Shown piece by piece: positions 1 to 9,095 of a stretch of 64,000 bases of DNA. The DNA is from Cronobacter muytjensii ATCC 51329 (GTDB lineage Bacteria > Pseudomonadota > Gammaproteobacteria > Enterobacterales > Enterobacteriaceae), in NCBI RefSeq assembly GCF_001277195.1, contig NZ_CP012268.1, forward strand, positions 1,240,001 through 1,304,000, in the 5' to 3' direction. The position numbers and the translations under genes were made by a program. The notes under the pieces were generated by a model, which was given only the letters and a program-made list of their open reading frames with translations, had not been told where the DNA came from and did no database searches. Within the stretch, counting starts at the first letter, position 1. Each line of letters begins with the position of its first letter.

Positions 1-139
1 GGGGCAGCGCGGCGGTTTCATTTGCTTTCCAGGGCCACTTAATCATCTTATTGCTCGCAAACTCGTCACTTGAACAAAATCGAAGAGGCAGGGACTGTTA
101 AAATGCCAAAGATCCTGGCATCATGGCAACCTCAAGTAC

Positions 140-229
140 GGAGAGATGCCGGAGCGGCTGAACGGACCGGTCTCGAAAACCGGAGTAGGGGCAACTCTAC
201 CGGGGGTTCAAATCCCCCTCTCTCCGCCA
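140..229 (+). tRNA. serU: tRNA-Ser (anticodon CGA)
   Basis: This 90-nt class II tRNA has a perfect acceptor stem (GGAGAGA pairing with TCTCTCC), the T-loop sequence GGTTCAAATCC, a long variable arm and an encoded CCA end. The anticodon loop reads CTCGAAA, giving CGA, which reads UCG serine codons. E. coli carries serU in the same general chromosomal region. tRNA-Ser genes are common integration sites, but no integrase or second copy of the tRNA 3' end was seen in this window. Confidence 0.96.
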
Positions 230-480
230 CTATTCAAACAGTTACCGCCTCGCCTTTCAGTGATAACCATCCCGTTGAGAAAAAATGAGACCATTCGCGG
301 CTAAAAACAGCACGCGCCTCTGTCTTTTGCCTGCGCTATTTTTACCTTTCTTTGCGTTTACTCTCGCGTTTAAGCGCAGTTGCTGAACAGAAATTTATCG
401 GCTGACGCTTTTTGCATGAACTCGATCTGATAAGGCTATTCTGATATTTTTGTCTTTTCGCGACAAGGAAAGCACTGAAC

Positions 481-1200
481 ATGGCATTGATAAAAAGCGC
501 GCTGGCGCTGACGGCAGGTTTTCTGGCTTTTAACGCACCGGCCGCTGAAAGCTATATCCCCGCATTATATAATTTCTCTGTCATGTATGATTTCAATCCC
601 GTCAGAGGGCCTGTTAAAACACTGTCTGCCGACGTCCATAGTGAGACGGATAATTATACAGTGAAGGTGGCGCTTTCACCGCAAGGCTGTATCGAGACTT
701 TTTCACGTACCGATAGTAATGAATATGGCAACGCCGTACTGACGCGTCAGGGGAATACGCTGGCAGGCTCACTCAATAACAGCCCTGTGAAATATGTTTT
801 TGACGAGAAATGTAATATCGTCAGCATGACCGATAACTACGGCATGAAAACTTTTCAGACCAACAGCGCAGGGCTGATTGAGCGGACAATGGCTAACGGA
901 CAACCGCTCTCCGTTTATCATTATACCGACGGCGGCAGCTTCGCCGGAAGTCAGTACTTTCTCAATGGCAAGGTCGCCAGCTATTCCGAAGTCGCTTATC
1001 GGGATGAAAAAAATAAGCCGCTGGATTTCAGTATGACCACGGTGTTCGGCGAGGAATATACCCTTGTTGGTGACGGGGCCTGCATTTACGACGCACGTAA
1101 AGTGCCTGTCGAATGCACAATAACCACAAAGAAAATCCATAATAATAACGTGGTGGAAGAACAGCATTATTCCGCGAAGATGGCCGTCACCTATTATTAA
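481..1200 (+). CDS. YnfC-like (UPF0257) secreted protein without lipobox
   Basis: The 239-residue product starts with a signal peptide (hydrophobic residues 5-18, likely cleavage near APAAES). The mature part resembles E. coli YnfC: a FDFNPVRGPVKTL block near residues 37-49, a conserved Cys around residue 70, and a C-terminus ending in a hydrophobic stretch and two tyrosines. E. coli YnfC is a lipoprotein, but there is no lipobox cysteine here, so this copy should be a soluble periplasmic or exported protein. Its function is unknown. It stands alone between the tRNA and the diguanylate cyclase, preceded by about 250 bp of AT-rich DNA. The start ATG follows AAGGAAAGC. Confidence 0.8.
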   Translation: MALIKSALALTAGFLAFNAPAAESYIPALYNFSVMYDFNPVRGPVKTLSADVHSETDNYTVKVALSPQGCIETFSRTDSNEYGNAVLTRQGNTLAGSLNNSPVKYVFDEKCNIVSMTDNYGMKTFQTNSAGLIERTMANGQPLSVYHYTDGGSFAGSQYFLNGKVASYSEVAYRDEKNKPLDFSMTTVFGEEYTLVGDGACIYDARKVPVECTITTKKIHNNNVVEEQHYSAKMAVTYY

Positions 1201-1482
1201 GCATCCATCCCTTTAACGGTCAGTAGGCTGTTGGCGTCAGACTTACAGCAGGCGGTAAGAGGCCCAATCATCACCCGCGCTGCTGATTGTTTTGCATAAC
1301 GCCGGCTCAAAAGTGCCTCTCTGGCGCTATCGGTACTATTCTTACTGCATGATTCGCTATAGATAATCCCCGGAATTCGCAGGCTTGTGCACGCCGGGCC
1401 GGAGAATAAAGGCCTGGCGGAGTTACTGATAAACTTCAGCCACATTAATGAAACGCGGCGGGATACGCAGGAGGTGGCATTC

Positions 1483-3024
1483 GTGCCTGACAAAAAGCAG
1501 TTTATCCGCATTTTAGCGCTTGATACTCCCCTGGGCCGCAGCCTGGCGTTTTTCCTGTTTATCCTGCTGGCAGGCAGCATCGCGGCCAATGCAGTGACAC
1601 TCTATCTCTCCTGGGAGCGCACCGTCGCCGAGACCGAAAGTAAGGCTATCAATTTATCGCTTTCGCAGGTGCGCCAGGCCGACGACACGTTTCTTCAGGC
1701 GGAGCTGACCTTGCAGGAGATCCGCCGCAATCTGGCCTACGGTTATCTGCCTGACGCCGAGCTGAATGCCTCGCTTGCCGAGCTGGAGCGGCGCTTGCCG
1801 CAACTTGATGGCCTGTTTATTTATGATGCCCAGGGCGCGTGGCGCAACAGCTCCTACGAGCTGGAACCCGCTGAGGCAAATATTGCCGGGCGCGACGATT
1901 TCCTCTATCACAAAGAGCATAGCTGGATGGGCGTGCATATCGGCCATGTGGTGCGCAGTAAAATCAGCGGCGAGCTGGTGATCCCGGTATCCCTGCGCAT
2001 TAACGACATCACGGGCGGCTTTGCGGGCATCGTGATGGCCACGGTAAAAATGGACTATTTCCGCCAGTTCTACAGCTATTTTGAACTCACGAATACTGAC
2101 ATTCTCGCGCTGCTGCTGGTGGATGGCAAACCGCTCTACATTCGCCCGTTTGATGAAAGCGTGCTGAATAAAGACCTCTCCGCCAGCCCGCTCTTTACCA
2201 AAGTGTTGCTGCGCGCGCGGCAGGGGAGCGCGACCTGGCTGTCGGCGCTGGATAACGTCGTGCGGATTTACGGTTTTGCGCGCTCGACGCGCTACCCGAT
2301 TGTCGTGGTGGCCGGCTACGATAAAAACAACCTGCGTGCGACCTGGCTGCGCAACAGCATCCCGGATTTACTGATCAACGGCGCGCTGTTGACCGCCATT
2401 ATCCTGATGGGATTTGTGCTTTTCAGGCAGGTGCGGGTGAATATCCGCGACCGCAACGAACTCGCCACGCTGCGTGACGAGCTGGTGAAAATCAACCAGA
2501 CGCTGCATTCAATGGCGATGATCGACGGCCTGACGGGGCTTGCCAACCGGCGACGCTTCGACGCTTTTCTTGAGCAGGCGCTGGCCGACTCCGCGGTCAC
2601 CGGTCACCCCGTCTCGCTGATCCTCATCGATGTGGACTTCTTTAAACGCTATAACGACAACCGCGGACACGTGGCGGGCGACGCCTGCCTGCGCCGCATT
2701 GGCGGCGTGCTGCAACAGGCGTCATTCAACCACGGCGATCTGGTCGCCCGCTACGGCGGCGAAGAGTTCGCGATTATTCTCTCCGACGCCTCGCCGGACG
2801 ACGCGCTGCGCATCGCAGAAAAAGTGGTCAGGATGGTCAGGGAAAAGGCGCTGCCGCATCCCGATACCGAACTGCCGGAAGGCGTGGTCACGATCAGCGC
2901 GGGCTGTTACAGCATGGTCGCGGACGGGCGCATGGAGTGCCTGACCTCGCTTATTAAAGGCGCCGACGAGGCGCTCTATCAGGCGAAAAGCACCGGGCGT
3001 AATCGCGCGGTTCGGCTGGCGTAA
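1483..3024 (+). CDS. membrane diguanylate cyclase, periplasmic sensor plus GGDEF
   Basis: The GTG at 1483 is chosen because a strong AGGAGGT lies 7 nt upstream at 1469-1475; an in-frame GTG at 1387 would add 32 residues but has no comparable site. The 513-residue protein has a first membrane segment at about 14-37, a periplasmic dCache-type sensor to about 290, a second membrane segment at about 300-320, a short coiled linker and a GGDEF domain with an intact YGGEEF active site. It should make c-di-GMP from two GTP. The inhibitory RxxD I-site five residues before GGEEF reads NHGD, so the arginine is missing and product inhibition may be weak. It runs towards the LysR gene. The family assignment is secure; the signal sensed is unknown. 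Confidence 0.9.
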   Translation: MPDKKQFIRILALDTPLGRSLAFFLFILLAGSIAANAVTLYLSWERTVAETESKAINLSLSQVRQADDTFLQAELTLQEIRRNLAYGYLPDAELNASLAELERRLPQLDGLFIYDAQGAWRNSSYELEPAEANIAGRDDFLYHKEHSWMGVHIGHVVRSKISGELVIPVSLRINDITGGFAGIVMATVKMDYFRQFYSYFELTNTDILALLLVDGKPLYIRPFDESVLNKDLSASPLFTKVLLRARQGSATWLSALDNVVRIYGFARSTRYPIVVVAGYDKNNLRATWLRNSIPDLLINGALLTAIILMGFVLFRQVRVNIRDRNELATLRDELVKINQTLHSMAMIDGLTGLANRRRFDAFLEQALADSAVTGHPVSLILIDVDFFKRYNDNRGHVAGDACLRRIGGVLQQASFNHGDLVARYGGEEFAIILSDASPDDALRIAEKVVRMVREKALPHPDTELPEGVVTISAGCYSMVADGRMECLTSLIKGADEALYQAKSTGRNRAVRLA

Positions 3025-3035
3025 CGGCGGCGCGC

Positions 3036-3938
3036 TTACCCCGTCGCCTGCTGCATAAACCGAATCAACGCCTCGCAGGCGGAGGAGAGCCCTTTGTGCG
3101 GCGCGTAAATCAGCGAAAAGGGGCGCGTGCGCCCGCGCGTGTGGCGCATGATCTCCCTCAGCAGACCGCCTGCCATTAATGGCCGCGCGATAAAATCGTA
3201 GGTCTGACAAATTCCCGCGCCGCTGGCGGCAAGAGATATCACGCCCAGAATGTCATCGGAAACCTGTATCTGGCCTTTGGGCGTCCACTCCACAGGCTGA
3301 GCGTTATCGTTCAGGCTCCAGCTGGCGATACGTCCGCTGCTCGGCATGATAAAGGGCAGGCAGCGGTGGTGCGCAAGGTCGCTTATATGCTGCGGCTCGC
3401 CGTGCTGTTGCAGATACGCAGGGGCGGCGACCAGACACAGCGGCGCGTCCTCCAGCTTGCGCGCCACCAGACGGCTGTCCGGCAGCGTGCCCAGACGGAT
3501 CGCCAGGTCATACCCTTCAGCCACCAGATCCACATTGCGATTGGTGATATTCAGCTCGACGGTTACCCCCGGATACTGTGCGGCGAACTGCTGCAACAGC
3601 GCCGGGAGGCGGTAATGCGCATAGGTGGTCGGCGCGCTGAGCCGTATATGACCGATAGTTTCCGCGCCGCGCCCCTGGATATCGCGCTCGGCGCGTTCAA
3701 ATACGCTGAAAGCGCTGCACGCCTGTTCATAGTAATGGCGGCCGGCCTGTGTCAGGCTGAGCTGGCGCGTGGTGCGCCTCATCAGCTGCACCCCGAGGCG
3801 CGTCTCCAGCCGCGTCAGCGCGCGGCTCAGCACCGAAGCCGTGGTCGCCAGCGCGATCGCCGCCGCCGTAATCGACCCTTTCTCAATAATCGTGACGAAT
3901 ATCTCCACATCGCTGAGGTGGGCGAAGCGTCGGCTCAT
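3036..3938 (-). CDS. LysR-family transcriptional regulator
   Basis: The 300-residue protein has the LysR plan: an N-terminal winged helix-turn-helix (residues about 5-64, with the typical GSITAAAIAL and LTRLETRLGVQLMRRTTR segments) and a substrate-binding domain from about 90 on. It is divergent from the DJ-1/PfpI gene with 123 bp between the starts, the usual arrangement for a LysR regulator controlling its neighbour. The start follows AGGAG. It belongs to the large subgroup with YafC- and DsdC-like members; the effector is unknown. Confidence 0.93.
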   Translation of the reverse strand: MSRRFAHLSDVEIFVTIIEKGSITAAAIALATTASVLSRALTRLETRLGVQLMRRTTRQLSLTQAGRHYYEQACSAFSVFERAERDIQGRGAETIGHIRLSAPTTYAHYRLPALLQQFAAQYPGVTVELNITNRNVDLVAEGYDLAIRLGTLPDSRLVARKLEDAPLCLVAAPAYLQQHGEPQHISDLAHHRCLPFIMPSSGRIASWSLNDNAQPVEWTPKGQIQVSDDILGVISLAASGAGICQTYDFIARPLMAGGLLREIMRHTRGRTRPFSLIYAPHKGLSSACEALIRFMQQATG

Positions 3939-4061
3939 TGTGTCTCCTGAAGAACAAATGATTGTCTCTGGCGGTAGTTTATCGACTTTTGAGGAAACAC
4001 TACAGTGTGCCCATCCCGCAGCCCGGCCTGCGCCTCAACGATTATTACTCAGGAGCGCCTT

Positions 4062-4928
4062 ATGAAAATTTTTCGTCACCTTGTCCTCACCGCCGCGCTT
4101 GGCCTCACCGCGCTGCATGCCCAGGCCGCCAGCGTGCTGGTGGTGTTATCCGATGCCGACCATCTGGATCTTAAAGACGGCAAAGTCTTCCCGACAGGGT
4201 TTTACCTCAACGAGCTGATGCAGCCGGTCAAGCGCCTGCTGGACGCCGGACATCAGGTCACGTTCGCGACGCCGAACGGCCGCGCGCCGACGCTGGATAC
4301 CTCCTCTGATGACAAAATGTATTTCAACAACGATGAAACCGCGTGGCGCACGCATCGCGCGCTGCTTAACACGCTGAAGCTCACTTCACCTGACGCCTCG
4401 CCGGTCATCAGCCTGGCGCGCGCCGCGCAACAAGGCTACGGACAGTTTGACGCCATCTATATTCCGGGCGGTCATGCCCCGATGCAGGATCTGCTGACAA
4501 GCCCGGCGGTGGGAGACGCGCTGGCCGCGTTTCATGCCGCAGGCAAACCGACGGCACTGGTCTGCCACGGCCCCATCGCGCTGCTCTCCACGCTGCCGGA
4601 CGCCCCGGCCTTTACCCGTAAGCTTGCTGAAACGGGCCGCGCGAATGCCCAGCCCGGCTGGATCTACGCGGGTTACCGCATGACGGTGATTAGCAATGCG
4701 GAAGAAGAGATAGCGAAAGGGCTGCTGCCCAAAGGCGGCGCGATGAAATTCTATCCGCAAACCGCGCTGGAGCAGGCGGGCGGCGCATTTAGCAGCAACA
4801 GTGAGCCGTTCACCGCGCATGTCGTCACGGATCGTGAACTGATTACCGGCCAGAACCCGGCGTCGGCATCCGGCGTGGCGCAGGAATTACTGGCACGACT
4901 GAAACCCGCTTCTGTTGAACCTCATTAA
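4062..4928 (+). CDS. exported DJ-1/PfpI family protein (type 1 glutamine amidotransferase-like)
   Basis: The start is set at 4062, where AGGAG precedes MKIFRHLVL; upstream in-frame codons have no ribosome site. Residues 1-22 form a signal peptide (cleavage after AQA). The rest (288 aa in total) is a DJ-1/PfpI fold with the nucleophile elbow ALVCHGP (Cys168) and the YIPGGH block near 133-138, close to the Hsp31/HchA branch, which degrades methylglyoxal or repairs glycated groups. A periplasmic location would be unusual for this family. It is followed after 9 nt by the dehydrogenase and faces the LysR gene, so the three probably form a regulated unit, perhaps for aldehyde stress. Confidence 0.87.
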   Translation: MKIFRHLVLTAALGLTALHAQAASVLVVLSDADHLDLKDGKVFPTGFYLNELMQPVKRLLDAGHQVTFATPNGRAPTLDTSSDDKMYFNNDETAWRTHRALLNTLKLTSPDASPVISLARAAQQGYGQFDAIYIPGGHAPMQDLLTSPAVGDALAAFHAAGKPTALVCHGPIALLSTLPDAPAFTRKLAETGRANAQPGWIYAGYRMTVISNAEEEIAKGLLPKGGAMKFYPQTALEQAGGAFSSNSEPFTAHVVTDRELITGQNPASASGVAQELLARLKPASVEPH

Positions 4929-4937
4929 GGAATTCAT

Positions 4938-5732
4938 ATGGATCTGCAACTGAACGGCAAAACGGCAATAGTCACGGCGGCGACGGCGGGGATTGGCCTG
5001 GCCATCGCCCGGCGGCTGGCGCAGGAAGGCGCGGCGGTGACCATTACCGGGCGCGACAGCCACAAACTGGCCGCGGCGGTGGCGGCGATTGAAGCCGATG
5101 CGCCCGCCGCGCGCGTCAGCGGCGTGCTGGCGGATGTCAGCACCGTGGAGGGCGTCGCCACGCTTACCGCCCACCAGCCGCAGACGGATATTCTGATTAA
5201 TAATCTCGGCTTTTACGAGGCGACGCCGTTTGCGCAAATTGATGACGAGGCGTGGCTGCGCATGTTTGACGTCAATGTCATGTCCGGAGTACGGCTCTCG
5301 CGGCACTATTTCCCGAGGATGCTTGAGCACCACTGGGGACGCGTCATTTTTCTCTCCAGCGAAGTGGGGGCCTTTACGCCGCCGGACATGATCCACTACG
5401 GGATGAGTAAATCGGCCCAGCTTGCGGTATCACGCGGCATGGCGGAGCTTACGAAAGGCACTGGCGTGACGGTCAACAGCGTGTTGCCATCCGCCACCCG
5501 CTCGGAAGGGATTATGGATTACCTGCGCCAGACGGCCCCGGCGCCGGGCATGACCGACGCGCAGATTGAAGCGCATTTCTTCGCGACGTATCGCCCCAGC
5601 TCGCTTATCGCGCGCATGATTGAGGCCGATGAAATCGCGGCGATGGTAGCGCTGCTGGCAAGCCCGCTGGGGGCGGCCTCTAACGGCGCGGCGGTGCGCG
5701 TTGAGGGCGGCACGTTCCGCTCGATTCTCTAG
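4938..5732 (+). CDS. short-chain dehydrogenase/reductase
   Basis: The 264-residue classical SDR has the cofactor motif TAATAGIG near residues 13-20 (the usual first glycine is replaced by Ala), NNLGF in the NNAG position, a catalytic serine in LSSEVG and the YGMSK Tyr-Lys pair. It probably oxidises or reduces a carbonyl compound with NAD(P)(H). AAGGAATTC precedes the ATG. It is co-transcribed with the DJ-1 protein 9 nt upstream and followed by a bidirectional terminator. The substrate is unknown. Confidence 0.9.
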   Translation: MDLQLNGKTAIVTAATAGIGLAIARRLAQEGAAVTITGRDSHKLAAAVAAIEADAPAARVSGVLADVSTVEGVATLTAHQPQTDILINNLGFYEATPFAQIDDEAWLRMFDVNVMSGVRLSRHYFPRMLEHHWGRVIFLSSEVGAFTPPDMIHYGMSKSAQLAVSRGMAELTKGTGVTVNSVLPSATRSEGIMDYLRQTAPAPGMTDAQIEAHFFATYRPSSLIARMIEADEIAAMVALLASPLGAASNGAAVRVEGGTFRSIL

Positions 5733-5756
5733 CCGCGCACTGGCCGGGGTAAAACC

Positions 5757-5789
5757 AAAAACAGGCTCGCATGCGGGCCTGTTTTTTTG
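5757..5789. terminator. bidirectional terminator
   Basis: The arms AAAACAGGC and GCCTGTTTTTTT, with an inner CGC/GCG, form a hairpin with A- and T-runs on both sides. It serves the dehydrogenase on the plus strand and the arylsulfotransferase-like gene on the minus strand. Confidence 0.8.
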
Positions 5790-5800
5790 CGTAAAAACGA

Positions 5801-7327
5801 TCAGGCAAGCGCAAACGCCGTTGTCATTAACGATTGCAGTTCATCGCTGGCGAATAACCGCGCGCGATAACACTCGCCGGGGAATTCCGGATAACCATGC
5901 AGCGCGCTGATCACATCATAAATCGTCGCGATGACATGGCCGGTCGGGTCGATAATAAAGAATGAGCGCGCGGCGTTCGTAAAGACCGTGTAGTAGTCGC
6001 CATAGTCGAAAACCGCACCCATAAAATCGCTTATCTGCGGAACCCGCGTTTGCGGCAGGGTGAGCGCCTCGCCCACTTGTTTAACGGTGCTGGTCGCGAG
6101 ATCGACGGCGTAAAACAGCACCTGCACAGGCAGGGCGCGATAAGCGGTTGCAGTGGCGGCCTCGCTCATGGGGCGCACGACCGCCTTGCCGGTCGTATCC
6201 GCGCAGGACCGGTTATTAAACAGCGACAGGACAAATTTCCCGGCACTGATATCGCTTTTATCGCTGAAATACGCATTTTGCGTGACGAAAACCGTGTGCG
6301 CGCCATTATCGCGATCCGTAATTGTGCTGATATCCAGGCGCGGTGCGGGCAACGTTTGCGCGAACGTCGGGTTGTAGTTGCCGGTATCCGCTGACCATAA
6401 AATATGGCCATCATCCGGCGAAATACCGAACGTCAGGCTTGCCGAGCGTGAATGCACAATAATGGCTTCGCTAAAGCGCTCGCTGGCAGGTATATGCGAC
6501 AGCGAATTGAAATGTACATCGTTGGTGCCACTGTTATTCAGGATATTGGTGTTATCAAACTCGGCAGTGAAATTTTTCCGCCAGAGCATTTCACCGGTCC
6601 GATCGTCGAACTTCAGGATCCATGCGTCCTGACGCATCGTGTTGGTTGAGCGGTCCGGGAAGTCGCTGCCAATCATGTAAAGGTTGCCGGCGGTGTCCCA
6701 CGCCAGATCGTGCGTGTTGGTATAGGCGTTGCCGTTTTCATCCCGCAGGGTAAATTCCAGCACCGGGTTGCCCAGAATATCGATTTTAAAAAAACGGCGG
6801 GCATACCAGTGTTCCTCTTCCTCACTGCCGATATAAAAATAGCCGTCGTGGGTGCGCAGCATCTGGTTGCGATAAGGCGCTTTATAATAGCAGCGCAAAT
6901 CGCCGTTGCGGTCGTAGCCGTCGCAGAATGTCGTCATCAGCCAGCTGTTGCCCCAGACGCTGGAAAAAAGCGCCGGATCGGTCTGCTCAATATCCAGGTG
7001 AAATATCGTCTCGTCACGATAAGTCTGATCCTCTGTGCTGATAATCAACGTATTGTCATAGGCGATATTGCCGTTTTGTTCGGTAAAAATAAGGCGAACT
7101 TCATTTGCGTAATGGGCATACAGACCTGTTACGGGTACTTTGATAATGCCGTCCTTTCCAGTCGTCCATTGATCGAGGGTGTAGGTAAACGGAATACTGC
7201 CAGGGCTGCCCGCGCGCGCCGCAACGGTATAGGTAAAAGTAACGGGCGAATCGGTGCGAAAACTGACATACGCCGCCAGCTGGTTATTGGCCGGGGCCAG
7301 TTCTGTTTGCAAATGTACTATCGTCAT
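5801..7327 (-). CDS. arylsulfotransferase (ASST)-like protein
   Basis: The start at 7327 is preferred because GGAG then sits 6 nt upstream; the ATG two codons earlier directly abuts GGAG. The 508-residue protein has a beta-sandwich-like N-terminal part (about 1-100) followed by propeller-type repeats with NTHDLAWDTAGNLYMIGSD and NDVHFNSLSH segments, which resemble the N-terminal and propeller domains of PAPS-independent aryl-sulfate sulfotransferases. The HFNSLSH histidine may be the equivalent of the ASST catalytic histidine. No signal peptide is seen, although known ASSTs are periplasmic. It lies 59 bp downstream of the 5'-nucleotidase gene on the same strand. Family membership is moderately supported; enzyme activity is not. 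Confidence 0.6.
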   Translation of the reverse strand: MTIVHLQTELAPANNQLAAYVSFRTDSPVTFTYTVAARAGSPGSIPFTYTLDQWTTGKDGIIKVPVTGLYAHYANEVRLIFTEQNGNIAYDNTLIISTEDQTYRDETIFHLDIEQTDPALFSSVWGNSWLMTTFCDGYDRNGDLRCYYKAPYRNQMLRTHDGYFYIGSEEEEHWYARRFFKIDILGNPVLEFTLRDENGNAYTNTHDLAWDTAGNLYMIGSDFPDRSTNTMRQDAWILKFDDRTGEMLWRKNFTAEFDNTNILNNSGTNDVHFNSLSHIPASERFSEAIIVHSRSASLTFGISPDDGHILWSADTGNYNPTFAQTLPAPRLDISTITDRDNGAHTVFVTQNAYFSDKSDISAGKFVLSLFNNRSCADTTGKAVVRPMSEAATATAYRALPVQVLFYAVDLATSTVKQVGEALTLPQTRVPQISDFMGAVFDYGDYYTVFTNAARSFFIIDPTGHVIATIYDVISALHGYPEFPGECYRARLFASDELQSLMTTAFALA

Positions 7328-7386
7328 AATCATCTCCTTTGTTAACGATAAAAATCAGGCGCGCGAACCGCCGCGCCTGATGTGAC

Positions 7387-8949
7387 TCATCCCTGGGGGG
7401 TTGCTTTGCTCACCCGCATCTCCTGCACCTGCGCGGCGACGATGGTATTGCCTTTTTTGAGGTAATCGATCACCGCGTCAGAGAGGTTATAGCCGCCGTG
7501 TACCTGTTTATTTTTCCCGGCGTTGAAATCGGTAAAACCATCGCCGCCGGGCGACAGGAAGCTATTGGTCGCCACCCGGTAGGTCGCGTCGTCAGCGATC
7601 GGTTTGTCGTTAAGGGTGAACTGTACGACGCGCTGGCCTGCGGGTTTCGCCGGGTCATAACGCATCATTACGCCTTTTGAGGTCTGCAATACGCCGTTGG
7701 TCAGCCCCGCGCTATGCTCCATCAGGCTGCGCAACTGCTTGCCTGTCAGATCCATCACCGTCAGCTCGTTGGGGAAAGGGAAGGCGCTGATGATATCGCC
7801 ATAGGTGATTTTGCCCGCGGCGATGTCATCGCGCAGGCCGCCGGAGTTGGTAAGCGCCAGTTGCGCGTCAGGTGCGGCGACCATCATCGCGTCGGCAAAG
7901 AGGTTGCCGAGCGGCGACGATTCGCCATAGGCGCGCGTCAGCGCCACCGGCGTTTCGCCCACCTGCTGGCGCACCGTTTCAGCGAGCTTTTTATTCCAGC
8001 CGTCAATGCGCTGCTGCGTCGTCGGGTCGGGCGTAAATTCATCGGCATACAGGGTCTTAAGTTCAAACTGTTTCACCTTGTAGCCGTGCTGGCCGGGCTT
8101 AACATCCATCACCAGTTTGCCGATATTCACGCCGCCGCTGTCGGTGGACATAATCAGCGTGTCGCCCACTTTAATCGGCTCCGGCGTACCGGTATGCGCG
8201 TGGCCCGTAATCAGGAGATCCAGCCCTTTCACCTGGCTTGCGGTCTGGATATCTTTATTCAGGGCCCGCTTAACGTCTTTATTGCCAAGGCTGGACTGAC
8301 GGCCCGGCACGCCTTCGTGGACCAGGGCGACGGTGACGTCCACTTTGCCGCGCAGCTCGTCGATATAGTGCTGGAGCCATTTCACCTCGTCGCGCGCCTC
8401 AATGCCCTGGCGCATCGATGACGAGACGGTGTCGTTAAACGCGAAAACGCCATGTAAGCCAATAACGCCGATTTTCACGCCCTCTTTTTCCAGAATGACA
8501 TAGGGCTTATTCCAGAAGGGCATCTTGCTGTTCTGATAAAACACATTGCCCAGCAATACCGGAAATTGCGCCTGGCTTAACTGCAGCAGCGTATTATCCC
8601 AGCCATGATCGAATTCATGATTACCGACCGAGGCGGCGTCAAGCGACATCGTATTCATAATATCTATGATCGCCTTGCCTTTCGTCAGGCTGCTGATATA
8701 CGGCCCGGTGAAATAGTCGCCCGCATCAAAATAAAAGGTGGCTTTATTGCGCGCTTTCTCCTGTTTCACCAGCGCGGATATTGTCGCGAAGCCGCCGACG
8801 TCGCGCTGGCCATTCGCAATCCACGGCACTTTATAAGGCTCGACATGCGCATGCAGATCGTTGGTATAAATCACCGTGACGTCCTGCGCCAGCGCCGGTA
8901 ATGAAAGCCCGGCCGCAATCAGAAAAGCTAAAAAATTTCGTTTCATCAT
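7387..8949 (-). CDS. periplasmic 5'-nucleotidase / UshA-like metallophosphoesterase
   Basis: The 520-residue precursor has a signal peptide (1-21, ending PALAQ). It carries the metallophosphoesterase motifs TNDLHAH, DAGDYF, GNHEFDHGWD, LVHEG and GHAHTG, then a C-terminal 5'-nucleotidase domain with NSGGLRDD and LSPGGDGF, the loop that stacks on the base. It should hydrolyse nucleoside monophosphates or UDP-sugars in the periplasm. The sequence differs from E. coli UshA (TNDHHGHF in the first motif), so it is a paralogue. AAGGAG lies 5 nt before the ATG. The 437 nt downstream of the catalytic block lead into the ASST-like gene, and the two may share a transcript. Confidence 0.9.
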   Translation of the reverse strand: MMKRNFLAFLIAAGLSLPALAQDVTVIYTNDLHAHVEPYKVPWIANGQRDVGGFATISALVKQEKARNKATFYFDAGDYFTGPYISSLTKGKAIIDIMNTMSLDAASVGNHEFDHGWDNTLLQLSQAQFPVLLGNVFYQNSKMPFWNKPYVILEKEGVKIGVIGLHGVFAFNDTVSSSMRQGIEARDEVKWLQHYIDELRGKVDVTVALVHEGVPGRQSSLGNKDVKRALNKDIQTASQVKGLDLLITGHAHTGTPEPIKVGDTLIMSTDSGGVNIGKLVMDVKPGQHGYKVKQFELKTLYADEFTPDPTTQQRIDGWNKKLAETVRQQVGETPVALTRAYGESSPLGNLFADAMMVAAPDAQLALTNSGGLRDDIAAGKITYGDIISAFPFPNELTVMDLTGKQLRSLMEHSAGLTNGVLQTSKGVMMRYDPAKPAGQRVVQFTLNDKPIADDATYRVATNSFLSPGGDGFTDFNAGKNKQVHGGYNLSDAVIDYLKKGNTIVAAQVQEMRVSKATPQG

Positions 8950-9095
8950 AATTGCTCCTTAATAACGAAAGGGAGATGCCATCGTGCCGGGCTATTTTTT
9001 TCCGCGCGCCTGGGGGCTTTTGTGATACCTCGCACAAACCGTTTTCGCCGGGCTTTTCAGAATGCGGCAACTGACAAAATAAGTGGGTAAGGGAA

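Noticed and set aside
285..386. 33-codon hydrophobic frame after tRNA-Ser
   Set aside because: The ATG has only a weak purine run upstream and the product has no known counterpart; chance is the simpler explanation.
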